Positions 39,483 to 48,592 are shown, counted from the first letter of the stretch. The stretch is DNA of 64,000 nucleotides from Marinobacter sp. C7 (GCF_022343555.1 NZ_JAKQZH010000001.1:186001-250000); one strand, 5' to 3'. Made by a program: numbers and translations. The notes: a model not told the origin generated them from the sequence alone.

Positions 39483-40024
39483 GCGAGACCCTCCCCGCTG
39501 TGCTCCACTTCATACTGCTTCTCGCCGGAGAGTACCCGTATGGCAAAGGTGACCATGTTGAGGCCGGCCGTCGCTATGAAGAAAGCGGTGACCGGGATCA
39601 CCGACTTGATGATCCAGCGGTGGGGAAGGCCGCCGGGATCGCCGCTGCCCTCGCCCATGGTGTAGGAATCAAGGGCAAAGTCGTAGCCGTAGGTGCCGAT
39701 GAGGTAGGCGAAGGGAATAACGAAAATGGTGGCGCCGACCAGGTTGACCCAGGCCTTGGCCTTGTTGCTCCAGTTGGTGTAGAACACATCCACGCGGACG
39801 TGGCCATCCGTGCGCAGCGCGTAGGGAATGCCCAGCAGGAAAACCACCGAGTAGAGGTGCCATTCCATTTCCTGCATACCGATAGACACAGAGTTGAAGG
39901 CGTAGCGTGCCACTACGTCGTAGAAAACGTTTGCTGCCATCAGGATCATGGCCACGCAGGCGATCCATCCGCAGAACTTGGAGAGCCAGGCCAGGCCCTC
40001 ATCCAGTTTGATAATCCACCGCAT
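39479..40024 (-). CDS. dctQ: TRAP transporter small permease (DctQ type)
   Basis: A 181-aa protein with four membrane helices. Family motifs include MILMAANVFYDVVARYAFN and MQEMEWHLYSVVFLLGIPYALRTDGHVRVDVFY. It is the accessory membrane subunit and scaffolds DctM. It lies between the solute-binding protein gene, from which it is separated by a terminator-like hairpin, and dctM. Confidence 0.93.
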   Translation of the reverse strand: MRWIIKLDEGLAWLSKFCGWIACVAMILMAANVFYDVVARYAFNSVSIGMQEMEWHLYSVVFLLGIPYALRTDGHVRVDVFYTNWSNKAKAWVNLVGATIFVIPFAYLIGTYGYDFALDSYTMGEGSGDPGGLPHRWIIKSVIPVTAFFIATAGLNMVTFAIRVLSGEKQYEVEHSGEGLA

Positions 40025-40075
40025 CAGTGATGTTCCTCCGCCAAGCGGGCTGGCGAGTTTTCAGTTGCTATAAAC

Positions 40076-40109
40076 GAGAAAACCGGGACCACTCAGAGAG
40101 CGATCCCGG
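40076..40109 (-). terminator. Intercistronic terminator/attenuator between dctP and dctQ
   Basis: On the minus strand a 12-bp stem, CCGGGATCGCTC with GAGTGGTCCCGG (two G-U pairs), closes a 3-nt loop and is followed by TTTTCTCG. It sits about 20 nt after the dctP stop. Partial termination here would make binding protein in excess over permease. Confidence 0.75.
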
Positions 40110-40128
40110 CTCCGTAATGGCCGATATC

Positions 40129-41205
40129 TTACTCGACTTCGGCCATGGTGTTGAGATAGGCCCGTGTGGAAATGTCGGTGTAGGCCCGGGTCTTCTCGAG
40201 GTACTCTTCCTGGGACTCGACAATACGAGCCGCAAGCTCATTTTCCGCGGCCGCTTCTTTCAGCAGCTTCTCGTTAGCTGCGACCATGGCCTGGAAAACG
40301 TCCTTCGGGAATTGCTTGATCTGGACGTTCGGATGCTCTTGCTTGATGTTGGCCCAGGCTTCTGCGTTGGCATGCTGTGACTGTACCAGCATGTCGTAGG
40401 CGGAAACGCGCATCGCGGTCTTCAGGATTGCCTGGAGATCCTTGGGCAGTTCTTCCCAGGTCTTCTTGTTGACCAGGAATTGCAGCTCGGTCGCCGGCTC
40501 GTGCCAACCGGTGTAGTAGTAGTCGGCGATTTGCTGGAAGCCCAGACGCAGGTCCAGAGCCGGACCTACCCATTCAACCGCATCAATGGTGTTGCGCTCC
40601 AGAGCGGTATACAGCTCACCCGGCGGAATGTTGGTGGGGCTGACGCCCACTTCGGCGAAGACTTCCCCGGCAAAGCCCGGGATACGCATCTTCAGACCCT
40701 GCAGGTCTTCGAGAGAGTTGATTTCCTTCCGGAACCAGCCGCCCATCTGGACGCCGGTATTGCCACCCGGGAAGGACAGCAGGTTGTGGGGCCCATACAC
40801 TTCCTGCATCAGCTCCATGCCTTCCCCGTGATAGAACCAGGCATACTGTTCAATCGCGGTCATGCCGAAAGGCATACTGGTGAAAAACAGCGTTTCGGGA
40901 ACCTTGCCTTTCCAGTAGTAGGAAGCGGAGTGGCCGAGGTCGTACTGGCCAGCCTTGACCATGTCAAAGACGCCGAACGGAGCCTTGTGCTTGTTGGAGG
41001 AATCGATCCGGATGCGCAGGCGGCCGTCAGACATTTCCTCGGCCAACTCGGCAAAGCGCTTGGTGGTATCACCGAAAATCGGGAAATTCGGCCCCCAGGT
41101 TTCTGCCAGCCTCAAGGTGAATTTTTCTTGTGCGTGCGCCTGTGTGGCGGCAAAGGTAGTTGCCACAGCCAACACAGCCGCGGAAAGAACAGAACGGATC
41201 TTCAT
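40129..41205 (-). CDS. dctP: TRAP transporter substrate-binding protein (DctP/TakP-like)
   Basis: A 358-aa periplasmic protein with a signal peptide ending at THAHAQ-type AQAHAQ. Features shared with the TakP branch are the long middle GGNTGVQMGGWFRKEINSLEDLQGLKMRIPG with the carboxylate-binding Arg, and ERNTIDAVEWVGP. TakP of Rhodobacter binds 2-oxoacids, and relatives bind lactate, so a monocarboxylate or keto acid is the likely ligand. It is first of dctP-dctQ-dctM. No two-component or other regulator is adjacent. Confidence 0.9.
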   Translation of the reverse strand: MKIRSVLSAAVLAVATTFAATQAHAQEKFTLRLAETWGPNFPIFGDTTKRFAELAEEMSDGRLRIRIDSSNKHKAPFGVFDMVKAGQYDLGHSASYYWKGKVPETLFFTSMPFGMTAIEQYAWFYHGEGMELMQEVYGPHNLLSFPGGNTGVQMGGWFRKEINSLEDLQGLKMRIPGFAGEVFAEVGVSPTNIPPGELYTALERNTIDAVEWVGPALDLRLGFQQIADYYYTGWHEPATELQFLVNKKTWEELPKDLQAILKTAMRVSAYDMLVQSQHANAEAWANIKQEHPNVQIKQFPKDVFQAMVAANEKLLKEAAAENELAARIVESQEEYLEKTRAYTDISTRAYLNTMAEVE

Positions 41206-41348
41206 TGCTCTTCTATCCTCTTGTCGTTTTTATGAGTAACTTTTTTCCCTGTTGGGATACAGTAGCTCCTTTTATTAAGTAAAACTAACAACGATTCCAC
41301 CTGAACGAAATGATAATCGTCAGAATCTAATACTTAGGTCTAACCTGG

Positions 41349-41807
41349 TCAGACGTCATCCATGCGACCGATCTGGCTGGCCATGCGCATGGCCTCGTGT
41401 TCCTCAAGGGCTTTCAGGTCTTCCAGCAGAGCTTTGGCTTCGGGGATTTCGGCCTTGCCGATCAGGGCGTCGTAGAGATCCATGACCTGATCGTGGAAAT
41501 CGAAGATTTCCTTTTCGATGGCGGCAAAGTCCAGCTCCCTGTAATGGAGGTCACAGGTGCGGTTGGACTCGATCGGCTTGTGCACCCCGTAATCATAGAG
41601 CCTTGTGTTCATGGCTTTGGGATCGGCCTGCTTTTCGTATTCGCCCACCGCTTTCTCGAGCAGACTCTCGTGGGTGCTTATGTAGTCCAGCAGCGCACTG
41701 GCCCGCTCGTCCGGGTGTTGTCCCGCGGATTCTTTCAGGCAACGGGCCAGGTGAGCGTGCAGCTGGCGGGTCCAGTCAATCAGGTCGGCAAAGGTTTTGA
41801 TTTCCAT
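41349..41807 (-). CDS. Hypothetical helical protein, possibly ferritin-like
   Basis: A 152-aa soluble, acidic and almost wholly helical protein. I do not recognise the family. Paired Glu/His segments (YISTHESLLEKAVGEYE, EKEIFDFHDQVMDLYD, LEDLKALEEHEAMRMASQ) are spaced as in a four-helix bundle with metal sites, as in ferritin or rubrerythrin, but the canonical ExxH order is not complete. It lies alone between the TRAP operon and the acyltransferase on the same strand. Confidence 0.65.
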   Translation of the reverse strand: MEIKTFADLIDWTRQLHAHLARCLKESAGQHPDERASALLDYISTHESLLEKAVGEYEKQADPKAMNTRLYDYGVHKPIESNRTCDLHYRELDFAAIEKEIFDFHDQVMDLYDALIGKAEIPEAKALLEDLKALEEHEAMRMASQIGRMDDV

Positions 41808-41864
41808 GGGGTGCTCCTATGTATTCAGAATCTCTTTATATGCGCATGAGTCTAGTAAAGATTC

Positions 41865-42947
41865 TCACCGTTCGCGTTCCGGCGACGCTTGACTCAGGTC
41901 AGGAGGCGGGGCGTCCGGGAGTTTTGTCGCACTGAGCCGGTAATCCCGGAACCAGGCGAGGCAGGGTTTTTCGACTCCATAGTGGATGAGCGCTGCCAGT
42001 GTAAGTGCCGTCGCCAGTGCCAGGCCCACGCCGATGGCTCCGTGTAAACCGTTGGTATAGGCCAGCTCGATGATCCCGTAACCGATGTTCTGGTGGACCA
42101 GGTAAAGGGCATAGGACAGGCTGCCGAGCCAGAGCAGGGGGCGACAGGCCAGAAACCTCAGGCGCCCGGTGACCGCGAGGGCAAAGGTTCCGTAACAGCC
42201 CAGAACGAAGATGCTGTAGGGCGCTTTGTAGGCGAGGAGCGTGTGGGAGATGGCCAGTAAGAGCAGGAGCCGCTCCTCCGCCGGCGGCTTTCCATGGCGG
42301 TGCCAGCGGTACATGATCATGCCGCTGATGAACAGCGGGGCGTATTTGACGAACAGCAGGTCCTTGACGGCGAATTCCAGGTATCCCGGCAGGGATTTCC
42401 ACCAGATAACACCTGCGTAGCTGATCGTCAGCCAGAGCCAGAGTGCAGCCCTCAGATTGCGCCAGCGGTTCAGTCCGAAGAACAGGGACGCAATCCAGGC
42501 GTAGAACGTCACTTCCACGACCAGGCTCCAGTAGGCTCCATCGACATGGGGCAGGCCCAGATACTCGTGCAGGAGCACCGTATTCAGCAGGGCATCGGAA
42601 AGGCTGACTGCGCGATCCTGAGGGCCGAGGGCATGCACGCTGATGGAGGTCAGAATGATGCCGGCCCACAGGGCGGGTAATAGCCGGAACGCACGGGCAA
42701 GGGCAAACCAGCCCGCGCTGCGAGTGCGCTCGAGAGTCATGAAAATCACGAAGCCGCTCAGTATGAAGAAAAGATGCACGCCATACCGCCCGAACTGCAA
42801 CGCGCTCTCCAGACCTGCCGGCAGGCTGAACTGGTGAGTGTAGAGCTGGTTGTAATAGGGCAGGTAGTGAAACAGTACGACGCCGAGCGCAGCCAGACCA
42901 CGCAGGGCATCAAGACTCTGAAGGCGTGTGGAGTGGTCGGTTGGCAT
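41865..42947 (-). CDS. Acyltransferase 3 family membrane protein
   Basis: A 360-aa inner-membrane protein with about ten helices. The N-terminal RLQSLDALRGLAALGVVLFHY contains the conserved Arg and His; GVHLFFILSGFVIF and the FYAWIASLFFGL region follow. Such proteins O-acetylate or O-acylate surface polysaccharides or lipids. No glycan cluster is adjacent, so the acceptor is unknown. It diverges from the GH84 gene. Confidence 0.9.
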   Translation of the reverse strand: MPTDHSTRLQSLDALRGLAALGVVLFHYLPYYNQLYTHQFSLPAGLESALQFGRYGVHLFFILSGFVIFMTLERTRSAGWFALARAFRLLPALWAGIILTSISVHALGPQDRAVSLSDALLNTVLLHEYLGLPHVDGAYWSLVVEVTFYAWIASLFFGLNRWRNLRAALWLWLTISYAGVIWWKSLPGYLEFAVKDLLFVKYAPLFISGMIMYRWHRHGKPPAEERLLLLLAISHTLLAYKAPYSIFVLGCYGTFALAVTGRLRFLACRPLLWLGSLSYALYLVHQNIGYGIIELAYTNGLHGAIGVGLALATALTLAALIHYGVEKPCLAWFRDYRLSATKLPDAPPPDLSQASPERER

Positions 42948-43101
42948 CGCGGCCTGCTCCCGGGAAGTGTGTGGGGCATCATAGCGCCGTTACCGAACAG
43001 CTCCTACGGTACTCGTATACCATTTGCTTGCCCGGGGTATACCATGTCGTAATGCCGGGCCATTCCGGCAGATCCGGCTTTTGATCAGGAGAGGGATTAC
43101 C

Positions 43102-44169
43102 ATGACGACACCACTGGGCATTATCGAAGGGTTCTACGGTCCCCTGTGGACCTGGGCGGAGCGTCGAAGTCTTCTGAAGTCACTGGTGCCGCACGGTTAC
43201 GAATTCTATCTGTACGCCCCCAAGGCCGATCCCTTCCTCCGCCGTCGGTGGCAGGAACCACACCCACCGGCAGAAGCCGCTGAGCTGGCCTCGTTCGGGA
43301 AGTTCTGCCGGGAGCACGGGGTACGCTTCGGAGTTGGCCTCAGTCCCTATGAAATATTCAATCGTTTCGATGATGCTGCCCGCACGGCGCTGGAGCGGAA
43401 GTTGGCGGGGCTGGAAAAACTGGGTCTCGATGAACTCGCCATCCTGTTTGACGACATGCGCTCGGATACTCCCGACCTTGCACGGGTACAGGCTGACATC
43501 GTGGGCTGGGTCCGAGGCCATACCGATATCCCCCGGCTCAGCATCTGTCCCAGTTATTATTCCGACGATCCGGTCCTGGATCGTGTCTTCGGGAACCGAC
43601 CAAGCGATTACCTGATTACGTTGGGCCGCGCGCTTGATCACGACGTCAATGTTTTCTGGACCGGAGAGGAGGTCTGTTCCCGGGAAATCTCGCCGGGCCA
43701 CCTGAAACGGGTGGGCGACCTGCTGGGGCGCAAGCCCGTGCTCTGGGACAATTATCCGGTCAACGATGGTGACCGGATGTCCCGGCACCTGCACCTGCGG
43801 GCTTTCACAGGCAGGCCGGCGGCCAATGCCGCCCACCTGGCAGGGCATGGCATTAACCCGGCGCTGCAGCCGATTCTGACGGCAATTCCGGCCATTACCC
43901 TGGCCGAATCCTATCGTCGTGGGCCGGATTACCAGTATGGTCAGGCCTTCCTGCATGCGGCCCGGGAGCTATTGGGGAGCGAGCTTGCTCACCAGTTACA
44001 GGCTGACCTGCTGGTGCTGCAGGACGGCGGTCTGGGCCGAATCAGTGACGAGAAACGCCAGAGCCTGCTGCACACCTACGATGCTTTCGACCACCCCGCC
44101 GCCATTGAGGTGATGCGTTGGCTGATGGGCGAATACCGGGTTACCGACGAGATGGTGGCGACCCAGTAA
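43102..44169 (+). CDS. GH84-type beta-N-acetylglucosaminidase
   Basis: A 355-aa protein consisting of the catalytic TIM-barrel of the hyaluronidase/O-GlcNAcase family. It starts GIIEGFYGPLWTWAERRSLL, and the neighbouring catalytic Asp pair is at 117-118 in ELAILFDDM; later VFWTGEEVCSREI and VLWDNYPVND fit the family. No signal peptide is seen, so it would be cytoplasmic, unlike most bacterial GH84 enzymes. It may act on GlcNAc from peptidoglycan or chitin, or on a glycosylated protein. ATG at 43102 has GGAGAGG upstream. Confidence 0.85.
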   Translation: MTTPLGIIEGFYGPLWTWAERRSLLKSLVPHGYEFYLYAPKADPFLRRRWQEPHPPAEAAELASFGKFCREHGVRFGVGLSPYEIFNRFDDAARTALERKLAGLEKLGLDELAILFDDMRSDTPDLARVQADIVGWVRGHTDIPRLSICPSYYSDDPVLDRVFGNRPSDYLITLGRALDHDVNVFWTGEEVCSREISPGHLKRVGDLLGRKPVLWDNYPVNDGDRMSRHLHLRAFTGRPAANAAHLAGHGINPALQPILTAIPAITLAESYRRGPDYQYGQAFLHAARELLGSELAHQLQADLLVLQDGGLGRISDEKRQSLLHTYDAFDHPAAIEVMRWLMGEYRVTDEMVATQ

Positions 44170-44191
44170 CACGCGCCTGGCGGTTTCATTT

Positions 44192-44902
44192 TCAGCGCAG
44201 GTAGTACTCGACGGTGGACACCACGCGGACAGTCTTGACCGGCTGCTGATCTTCCCGGATACCGGGAGCCTGGTCCCGGGCCAGTATCTGGAAAACGCCC
44301 TGGTTGGCCCGGCGCAGACCGCCCAGTTCGGCATTGGCGTCCCGGGCGAACTGTAACGCAGATTCGCGGGCAGCCGCGGTGGCCTCGGCAATCATGGCCG
44401 GCTTGATCTCGTTCAGGCCATTGAACAGGTAGGTGGGGCCCCCGGGGCCGTAATCGGAGGAAAGCACCACGCCGGAGTCCACCAGGTCACTGACGTTCTG
44501 GGCGGCCTGGCGGATGCGGTCGATGTCTGCACTGCGTACCATCAGAGTCTGGTTGATGATGAACTTCTGTTCGGTGTTATTGCCGGGATAGGGATTGGCG
44601 CGGGTGTCGGTGACGTCCAGTCGCAACAGCTCCACGGAAGCTTCGTCGATGGCCTGCAGTTTGAGAAAGGCCATTATGGCATCCCGGCTGCTCCGGGCCC
44701 GTTGCTGGGCTTCACTGAGTGTCTCCCCGGTGGCCACGAACCGGATGGGCCACAGCGCCAGGTCTGCGCGTACTTCCTGCTCTGCAACACCTTTGACGGT
44801 GACGAAACGGTCGGCTGTGCGCAGGCCGGTCAGCCCGTCACTGAGAAGTGATGCCGCGATAATGGCGCCAATGGCCAGAATCAAGGCCGAAACAACTTTC
44901 AT
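44192..44902 (-). CDS. SIMPL domain (DUF541) protein
   Basis: A 236-aa exported or membrane-anchored protein with an N-terminal hydrophobic helix (ALILAIGAIIAASLL). The SIMPL core begins at VTVKGVAEQEVRADLALWPI and ends with VRVVSTVEYYLR. E. coli YggE is a relative linked to stress tolerance, but the biochemical role is unknown. It is convergent with the GH84 gene and divergent from the macrodomain gene. Confidence 0.88.
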   Translation of the reverse strand: MKVVSALILAIGAIIAASLLSDGLTGLRTADRFVTVKGVAEQEVRADLALWPIRFVATGETLSEAQQRARSSRDAIMAFLKLQAIDEASVELLRLDVTDTRANPYPGNNTEQKFIINQTLMVRSADIDRIRQAAQNVSDLVDSGVVLSSDYGPGGPTYLFNGLNEIKPAMIAEATAAARESALQFARDANAELGGLRRANQGVFQILARDQAPGIREDQQPVKTVRVVSTVEYYLR

Positions 44903-44998
44903 ACCCGCTCCTTGTGTTCCGTGGTCCCTGGTCGGGACTGCTATCCTGATGGTCAGGCAAGATTACCGGTAACCGGAGATCCGGAAAAGGGGAGTCTC

Positions 44999-45532
44999 AT
45001 GACCATGACACAGGTAGCCATTGAGTGTGTGCAGGGCAATATTGCCAACCAGCCGGATATTGATGCCATCGTCAACGCCGCCAATGCCCGCCTGATGCCG
45101 GGCAGCGGCGTTGCCGGAGCCATTCACTCGGCCGCCGGGCCGGGACTGGCGGAGGAGTGCCGTGACCTTGCGCCCATCGAGCCGGGGCAGGCAGTGATCA
45201 GCGGTGGCCATAACTTGCCCAATGCCCGTGTGATCCATTGTCTCGGCCCGGTCTACGGGGTGGATACCCCCTCGGAGGAGTTGCTGGCAGACTGTTACCG
45301 CAATGCCCTCGGGCTGGCGGACCGGGAGGGGTTGTCGTCCATTGCCTTTCCGGCCATCTCCACGGGTGTGTTCGGCTATCCGATTGAGGAGGCTGCGGAG
45401 GTTGCTGTGGCAGCCATCCGGAAAGCTTCGCCCGGTCTCACATCGGTGCGCCTGATCCGGCTGGTGTTGTTCAGTGATGACGATCTTGCGGTGTTCCGGT
45501 CAGCACTGGCAGCGACGCCGCCCGAAACGTGA
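44999..45532 (+). CDS. Macrodomain ADP-ribose-binding hydrolase
   Basis: A 177-aa single macrodomain. The ADP-ribose site is seen in AIVNAANARLMPGSGVAGAIHSAAG and FPAISTGVFGYPIEEAA. It is like YmdB, which deacetylates O-acetyl-ADP-ribose or removes ADP-ribose from proteins. ATG at 44999 is preceded by GGGGAG; the frame extends upstream over non-family residues. No ADP-ribosyltransferase gene is adjacent, so it is probably a housekeeping enzyme. It ends 4 nt before the stop of the convergent ChaN-like gene. Confidence 0.92.
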   Translation: MTMTQVAIECVQGNIANQPDIDAIVNAANARLMPGSGVAGAIHSAAGPGLAEECRDLAPIEPGQAVISGGHNLPNARVIHCLGPVYGVDTPSEELLADCYRNALGLADREGLSSIAFPAISTGVFGYPIEEAAEVAVAAIRKASPGLTSVRLIRLVLFSDDDLAVFRSALAATPPET

Positions 45533-45536
45533 GGGG

Positions 45537-46535
45537 TCAGTCGCAGTCCGGCGATGTCCGGTTGGCGAAGCGGGCGCGCATGGCCTCGCGTTCGCGCTCC
45601 GGGTCCTGGAACTCCTCGGGCAGGGGCTGGATGAAGTACAGGTAGTCGCCCCCGGAACGATGGGTTGCAAGCGGCAGGTTTGCTTCGTCATCCGGCCAGA
45701 ACACCGGTGTGATCACGGCGATGGAGAGCTCCGGTGCGCGTTGCTCCAGGACCGCCACGGTGCCGAGCCGCTCCTCGCTGTGGAACGTGCCGGTGGTATG
45801 CAGGATCTGGTGGCCTGGATGGCTTGTTCGTGCGTCCAGGATGGCCTTGGCCATGGTGTTGTCCCGCAACAGTTGGGCGTGATAGGTGTTGCGCATGCGC
45901 TCTGAAAGCTCGCCGTCCTCCACCCCGTGGCTGCCGCCAATGGCCTCGACAAACTTTTCCTTGTAGGCCGGGGTGTCGAGAAAGGCAGTCTCGGGCAGCA
46001 ATTCCCGGGTTTCGGGGGGCAGGGTTTTCAGGTAGTCCGGGCCCTTGCGACCGACACACCGGACAATCTTCGCCGGTGCGTTGGCCGCGATGACCGGCAA
46101 CCGGTTCCGCCGGGCAAACTCCACCAGCGGGCGATAGGAAGCGCGGTAATTGTCCCAGGCCCCGGCGTCCTCGATCATTTCGGTTTCGCCAATGTCCCCC
46201 GCCATGAAGTGGTTGAGAACTTCCTGGCGATCCGCATTGAATTGTTCCATGGTCAGAACCTGGCGGGGGTTCCGATCAAACAGGGCCTGTTGCAGCCGGG
46301 CCTGCAACAGGTGCGAGGCGTGGTGGCCGTGGTATTCGCCCACCACCACGACATCGGTGTCGGCCAGTCGCCTGGCGAGTTCTTCGATGGTCAGTGGCGT
46401 GCCGGTTTTCGCGTCGATCAGGCGGGCGTCATACTGGCTTTCAGGAGGCGAAATGCTGATCTGTTCGGGTGGCATGGCAGCACATCCGCTGACGGTTAGC
46501 AGGAACATCGTGAGGACAGGCAGGAGGCGTTTCAT
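45537..46535 (-). CDS. ChaN-family lipoprotein (haem-binding/Tiki-like fold)
   Basis: A 332-aa lipoprotein; the lipobox TVSGC places the lipidated Cys at 18. The core begins with DTDVVVVGEYHGHHASHLLQARLQQAL and LTMEQFNADRQEVLNHF, typical of ChaN/DUF399 proteins. ChaN of Campylobacter dimerises around haem, but other members may be metal-dependent hydrolases. No haem-uptake genes are nearby. It is followed on the same strand by nothing in-operon, being last before the macrodomain gene. Confidence 0.85.
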   Translation of the reverse strand: MKRLLPVLTMFLLTVSGCAAMPPEQISISPPESQYDARLIDAKTGTPLTIEELARRLADTDVVVVGEYHGHHASHLLQARLQQALFDRNPRQVLTMEQFNADRQEVLNHFMAGDIGETEMIEDAGAWDNYRASYRPLVEFARRNRLPVIAANAPAKIVRCVGRKGPDYLKTLPPETRELLPETAFLDTPAYKEKFVEAIGGSHGVEDGELSERMRNTYHAQLLRDNTMAKAILDARTSHPGHQILHTTGTFHSEERLGTVAVLEQRAPELSIAVITPVFWPDDEANLPLATHRSGGDYLYFIQPLPEEFQDPEREREAMRARFANRTSPDCD

Positions 46536-46558
46536 AACCAGATTATACGGCCTTTGGC

Positions 46559-46741
46559 TCAGTCGGTTTTCTGCGTTTTCTGCTCCTGCCAGTCCGGTCC
46601 AAGTTTTGACTCCACGTATTCGCGGATGAACTGCCGGACCTTCTGGGAAGGGGTGACGTCTTCCTGCTTGCAGAGGGCTTCAAACGCCGCTTTCTTCTCC
46701 GGATCGATCAGCAGTGTCAGTCTGGCGGTGCGGTTTTCCAT
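46559..46741 (-). CDS. Small ribbon-helix-helix (CopG-like) protein
   Basis: A 60-aa protein. RTARLTLLIDPEKKAAFEALCKQ forms the expected ribbon and first helix, and SQKVRQFIREYVESKL the second helix of an Arc/CopG-type dimer. No toxin ORF is adjacent, so it is an orphan regulator or solitary antitoxin. It is divergent from sulP, and the shared 120-nt gap contains a palindrome over the likely sulP promoter, a reasonable binding site for it. Confidence 0.8.
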   Translation of the reverse strand: MENRTARLTLLIDPEKKAAFEALCKQEDVTPSQKVRQFIREYVESKLGPDWQEQKTQKTD

Positions 46742-46780
46742 GGTGTGTTCAGACCCTGTTTCGTCGAGTGAATCGTCTGT

Positions 46781-46826
46781 ATGTTAATTTGGTTAACATT
46801 GAATGTACAGAATATGAGCATATAAT
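46781..46826 (+). promoter_or_regulatory. Promoter and overlapping palindrome upstream of the SulP gene
   Basis: A perfect 7-bp inverted repeat, ATGTTAA and TTAACAT with a 5-nt spacer (46781-46799), touches a -35-like TTGAAT (46799-46804), followed after 16 nt by a perfect -10 TATAAT (46821-46826). A protein bound at the palindrome would block this promoter. Confidence 0.6.
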
Positions 46827-46861
46827 GTCATTCTTCGACTCCAGAAGATGAGTTACCGTTC

Positions 46862-48592
46862 ATGCCACACCGTGCCCATCTGTTTTCCCTTCGCATTGCC
46901 CACGCCTTTCGTGAGGCCTGTCTGAGCGAGCGCTATACCGCCCGACGCTTCGGCCGGGACGTGATGGCGGGAATCACGGTGGGCATCATCGCAATACCCC
47001 TGGCCATGGCCCTTGCCATCGCCAGCGGCGTTGCGCCCCAGTACGGCCTGTATACCGCATTCATTGCCGGTTTCATCATCGCCTTGACCGGCGGCAGCCG
47101 TTACAGCATTTCCGGACCTACGGCGGCGTTTGTCGTCATTCTCTACCCCATTGCCCAGGGATACGGGTTGGGCGGGTTGTTACTGGCAACCCTGATGTCC
47201 GGCGTCCTTCTTTTGATCATGGCCACCATGCGGCTGGGCCGGTTTATCGAGTATATCCCCGAGTCGGTCACTTTGGGATTCACCGGCGGTATCGCTGTGG
47301 TCATCGCGACCTTGCAGGTGAAGGACTTTTTCGGCTTGCCTGTGACCTCGATGCCGGAACATTACTGGGAAAAACTGACCGTCCTGGCGGATGCGCTGCC
47401 TGCCGTTGATGGCATGAGCACCCTGGTGGCAGTCTCAACCCTGGCCGTGATGCTTCTCTGGCCGCGCTTGCGCACGCCGGTACCGGCGCACCTGCCGGCG
47501 GTGCTGGTCGGTAGTGGTCTGGCCCTCTGGTTCAATGCCAACGGTGCGGGTATCGAGACCATCGGTTCGCGTTTCAGCTACCTGCTGCCCGATGGCTCCC
47601 AGGGGGCGGGTATTCCACCGTTTCTTCCGGAATTCGCGTGGCCCTGGCAGCAGCCGGGACCGGACGGCCAGGCCCTGGGGCTGTCGTGGGATATGTTGCG
47701 GGAGTTGCTGCCTGCGGCTTTTGCCATCGCCATGCTCGGGGCAATCGAATCGCTGCTGTGTGCGGTGGTGCTCGATGGCATGTCCGGTAAACGCCACAGT
47801 GCCAACAGTGAACTGATGGGGCAGGGGCTGGGTAACCTGGTGGTCCCGTTCTTCGGTGGTATTACCGCGACCGCTGCCATTGCCCGGTCCGCCGCCAACT
47901 ATCGTGCCGGTGCCGAATCGCCGGTGGCGGCGATGGTCCATGCGGGCGTGGTGCTGCTGGCGCTGGTGTCCCTCGCGGAGGTGCTCGCCTACCTGCCGAT
48001 GCCGGCCATGGCCGCCCTGCTGGTGATGGTGGCCTGGAACATGAGCGAGGCACCCAAGGCCGTGCATCTGTTGAAAACCGCGCCGCGCAGTGACGTACTG
48101 GTCTTCCTCACCTGCTTTGGCCTGACTGTGGCCCTGGACATGGTGATTGCGATTACCACCGGTGTCCTGCTGGCCGCGGTTCTGTTCATGCGCGAGATGG
48201 CACAGATGACGCGGGTCACCGACATCACCACAACCGAGCGTATTGTCCGGGAGGGGCTGCCTGAGGGCTGGCGGGTGTTCAAGATCAACGGGCCGCTGTT
48301 CTTTGCCGCCGCGGACCGGATTTTCGGAGAACTGGCGGAGTTGTCGCGCCAGGCTCGAGGGGTTGTCCTGTACATGGACGGCGTGACTGTCCTGGACGCG
48401 GGCGGCCTATCCGCTTTGACCAAGCTGATCGGAGCCTGTCGTGACAGCGGTAGTCAGGTGGTGATTGCGGACCTGCAATTCCAGCCCCTGCGAACCCTGG
48501 CCCGGGCGGACATCAAGCCAGAGCAGGGGGTGAGCCGTTTCTATCCGACTCTCGATGCCGCCCTGGCGGCAGTGCGGGCCGAGCGGGGGTGA
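46862..48592 (+). CDS. SulP-family anion transporter with STAS domain
   Basis: A 576-aa transporter (SLC26/SulP). It begins with DVMAGITVGIIAIPLAMALAIASGVAPQYGLYTAF, the family signature, has about 12-14 membrane segments with ALTGGSRYSISGPTAAFVVIL, and ends in a cytoplasmic STAS domain (about 470-570; RGVVLYMDGVTVLDAGGLSAL). Possible substrates are sulfate, bicarbonate or dicarboxylates, as for DauA. No carbonic anhydrase or Cys regulon gene is adjacent. Confidence 0.93.
   Translation: MPHRAHLFSLRIAHAFREACLSERYTARRFGRDVMAGITVGIIAIPLAMALAIASGVAPQYGLYTAFIAGFIIALTGGSRYSISGPTAAFVVILYPIAQGYGLGGLLLATLMSGVLLLIMATMRLGRFIEYIPESVTLGFTGGIAVVIATLQVKDFFGLPVTSMPEHYWEKLTVLADALPAVDGMSTLVAVSTLAVMLLWPRLRTPVPAHLPAVLVGSGLALWFNANGAGIETIGSRFSYLLPDGSQGAGIPPFLPEFAWPWQQPGPDGQALGLSWDMLRELLPAAFAIAMLGAIESLLCAVVLDGMSGKRHSANSELMGQGLGNLVVPFFGGITATAAIARSAANYRAGAESPVAAMVHAGVVLLALVSLAEVLAYLPMPAMAALLVMVAWNMSEAPKAVHLLKTAPRSDVLVFLTCFGLTVALDMVIAITTGVLLAAVLFMREMAQMTRVTDITTTERIVREGLPEGWRVFKINGPLFFAAADRIFGELAELSRQARGVVLYMDGVTVLDAGGLSALTKLIGACRDSGSQVVIADLQFQPLRTLARADIKPEQGVSRFYPTLDAALAAVRAERG

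Noticed and set aside
38124..39665. 513-codon frame rich in His, Gln and Asp antisense to the TRAP permease
   Set aside because: The composition is the expected reverse complement of hydrophobic membrane codons. dctM is clearly real.
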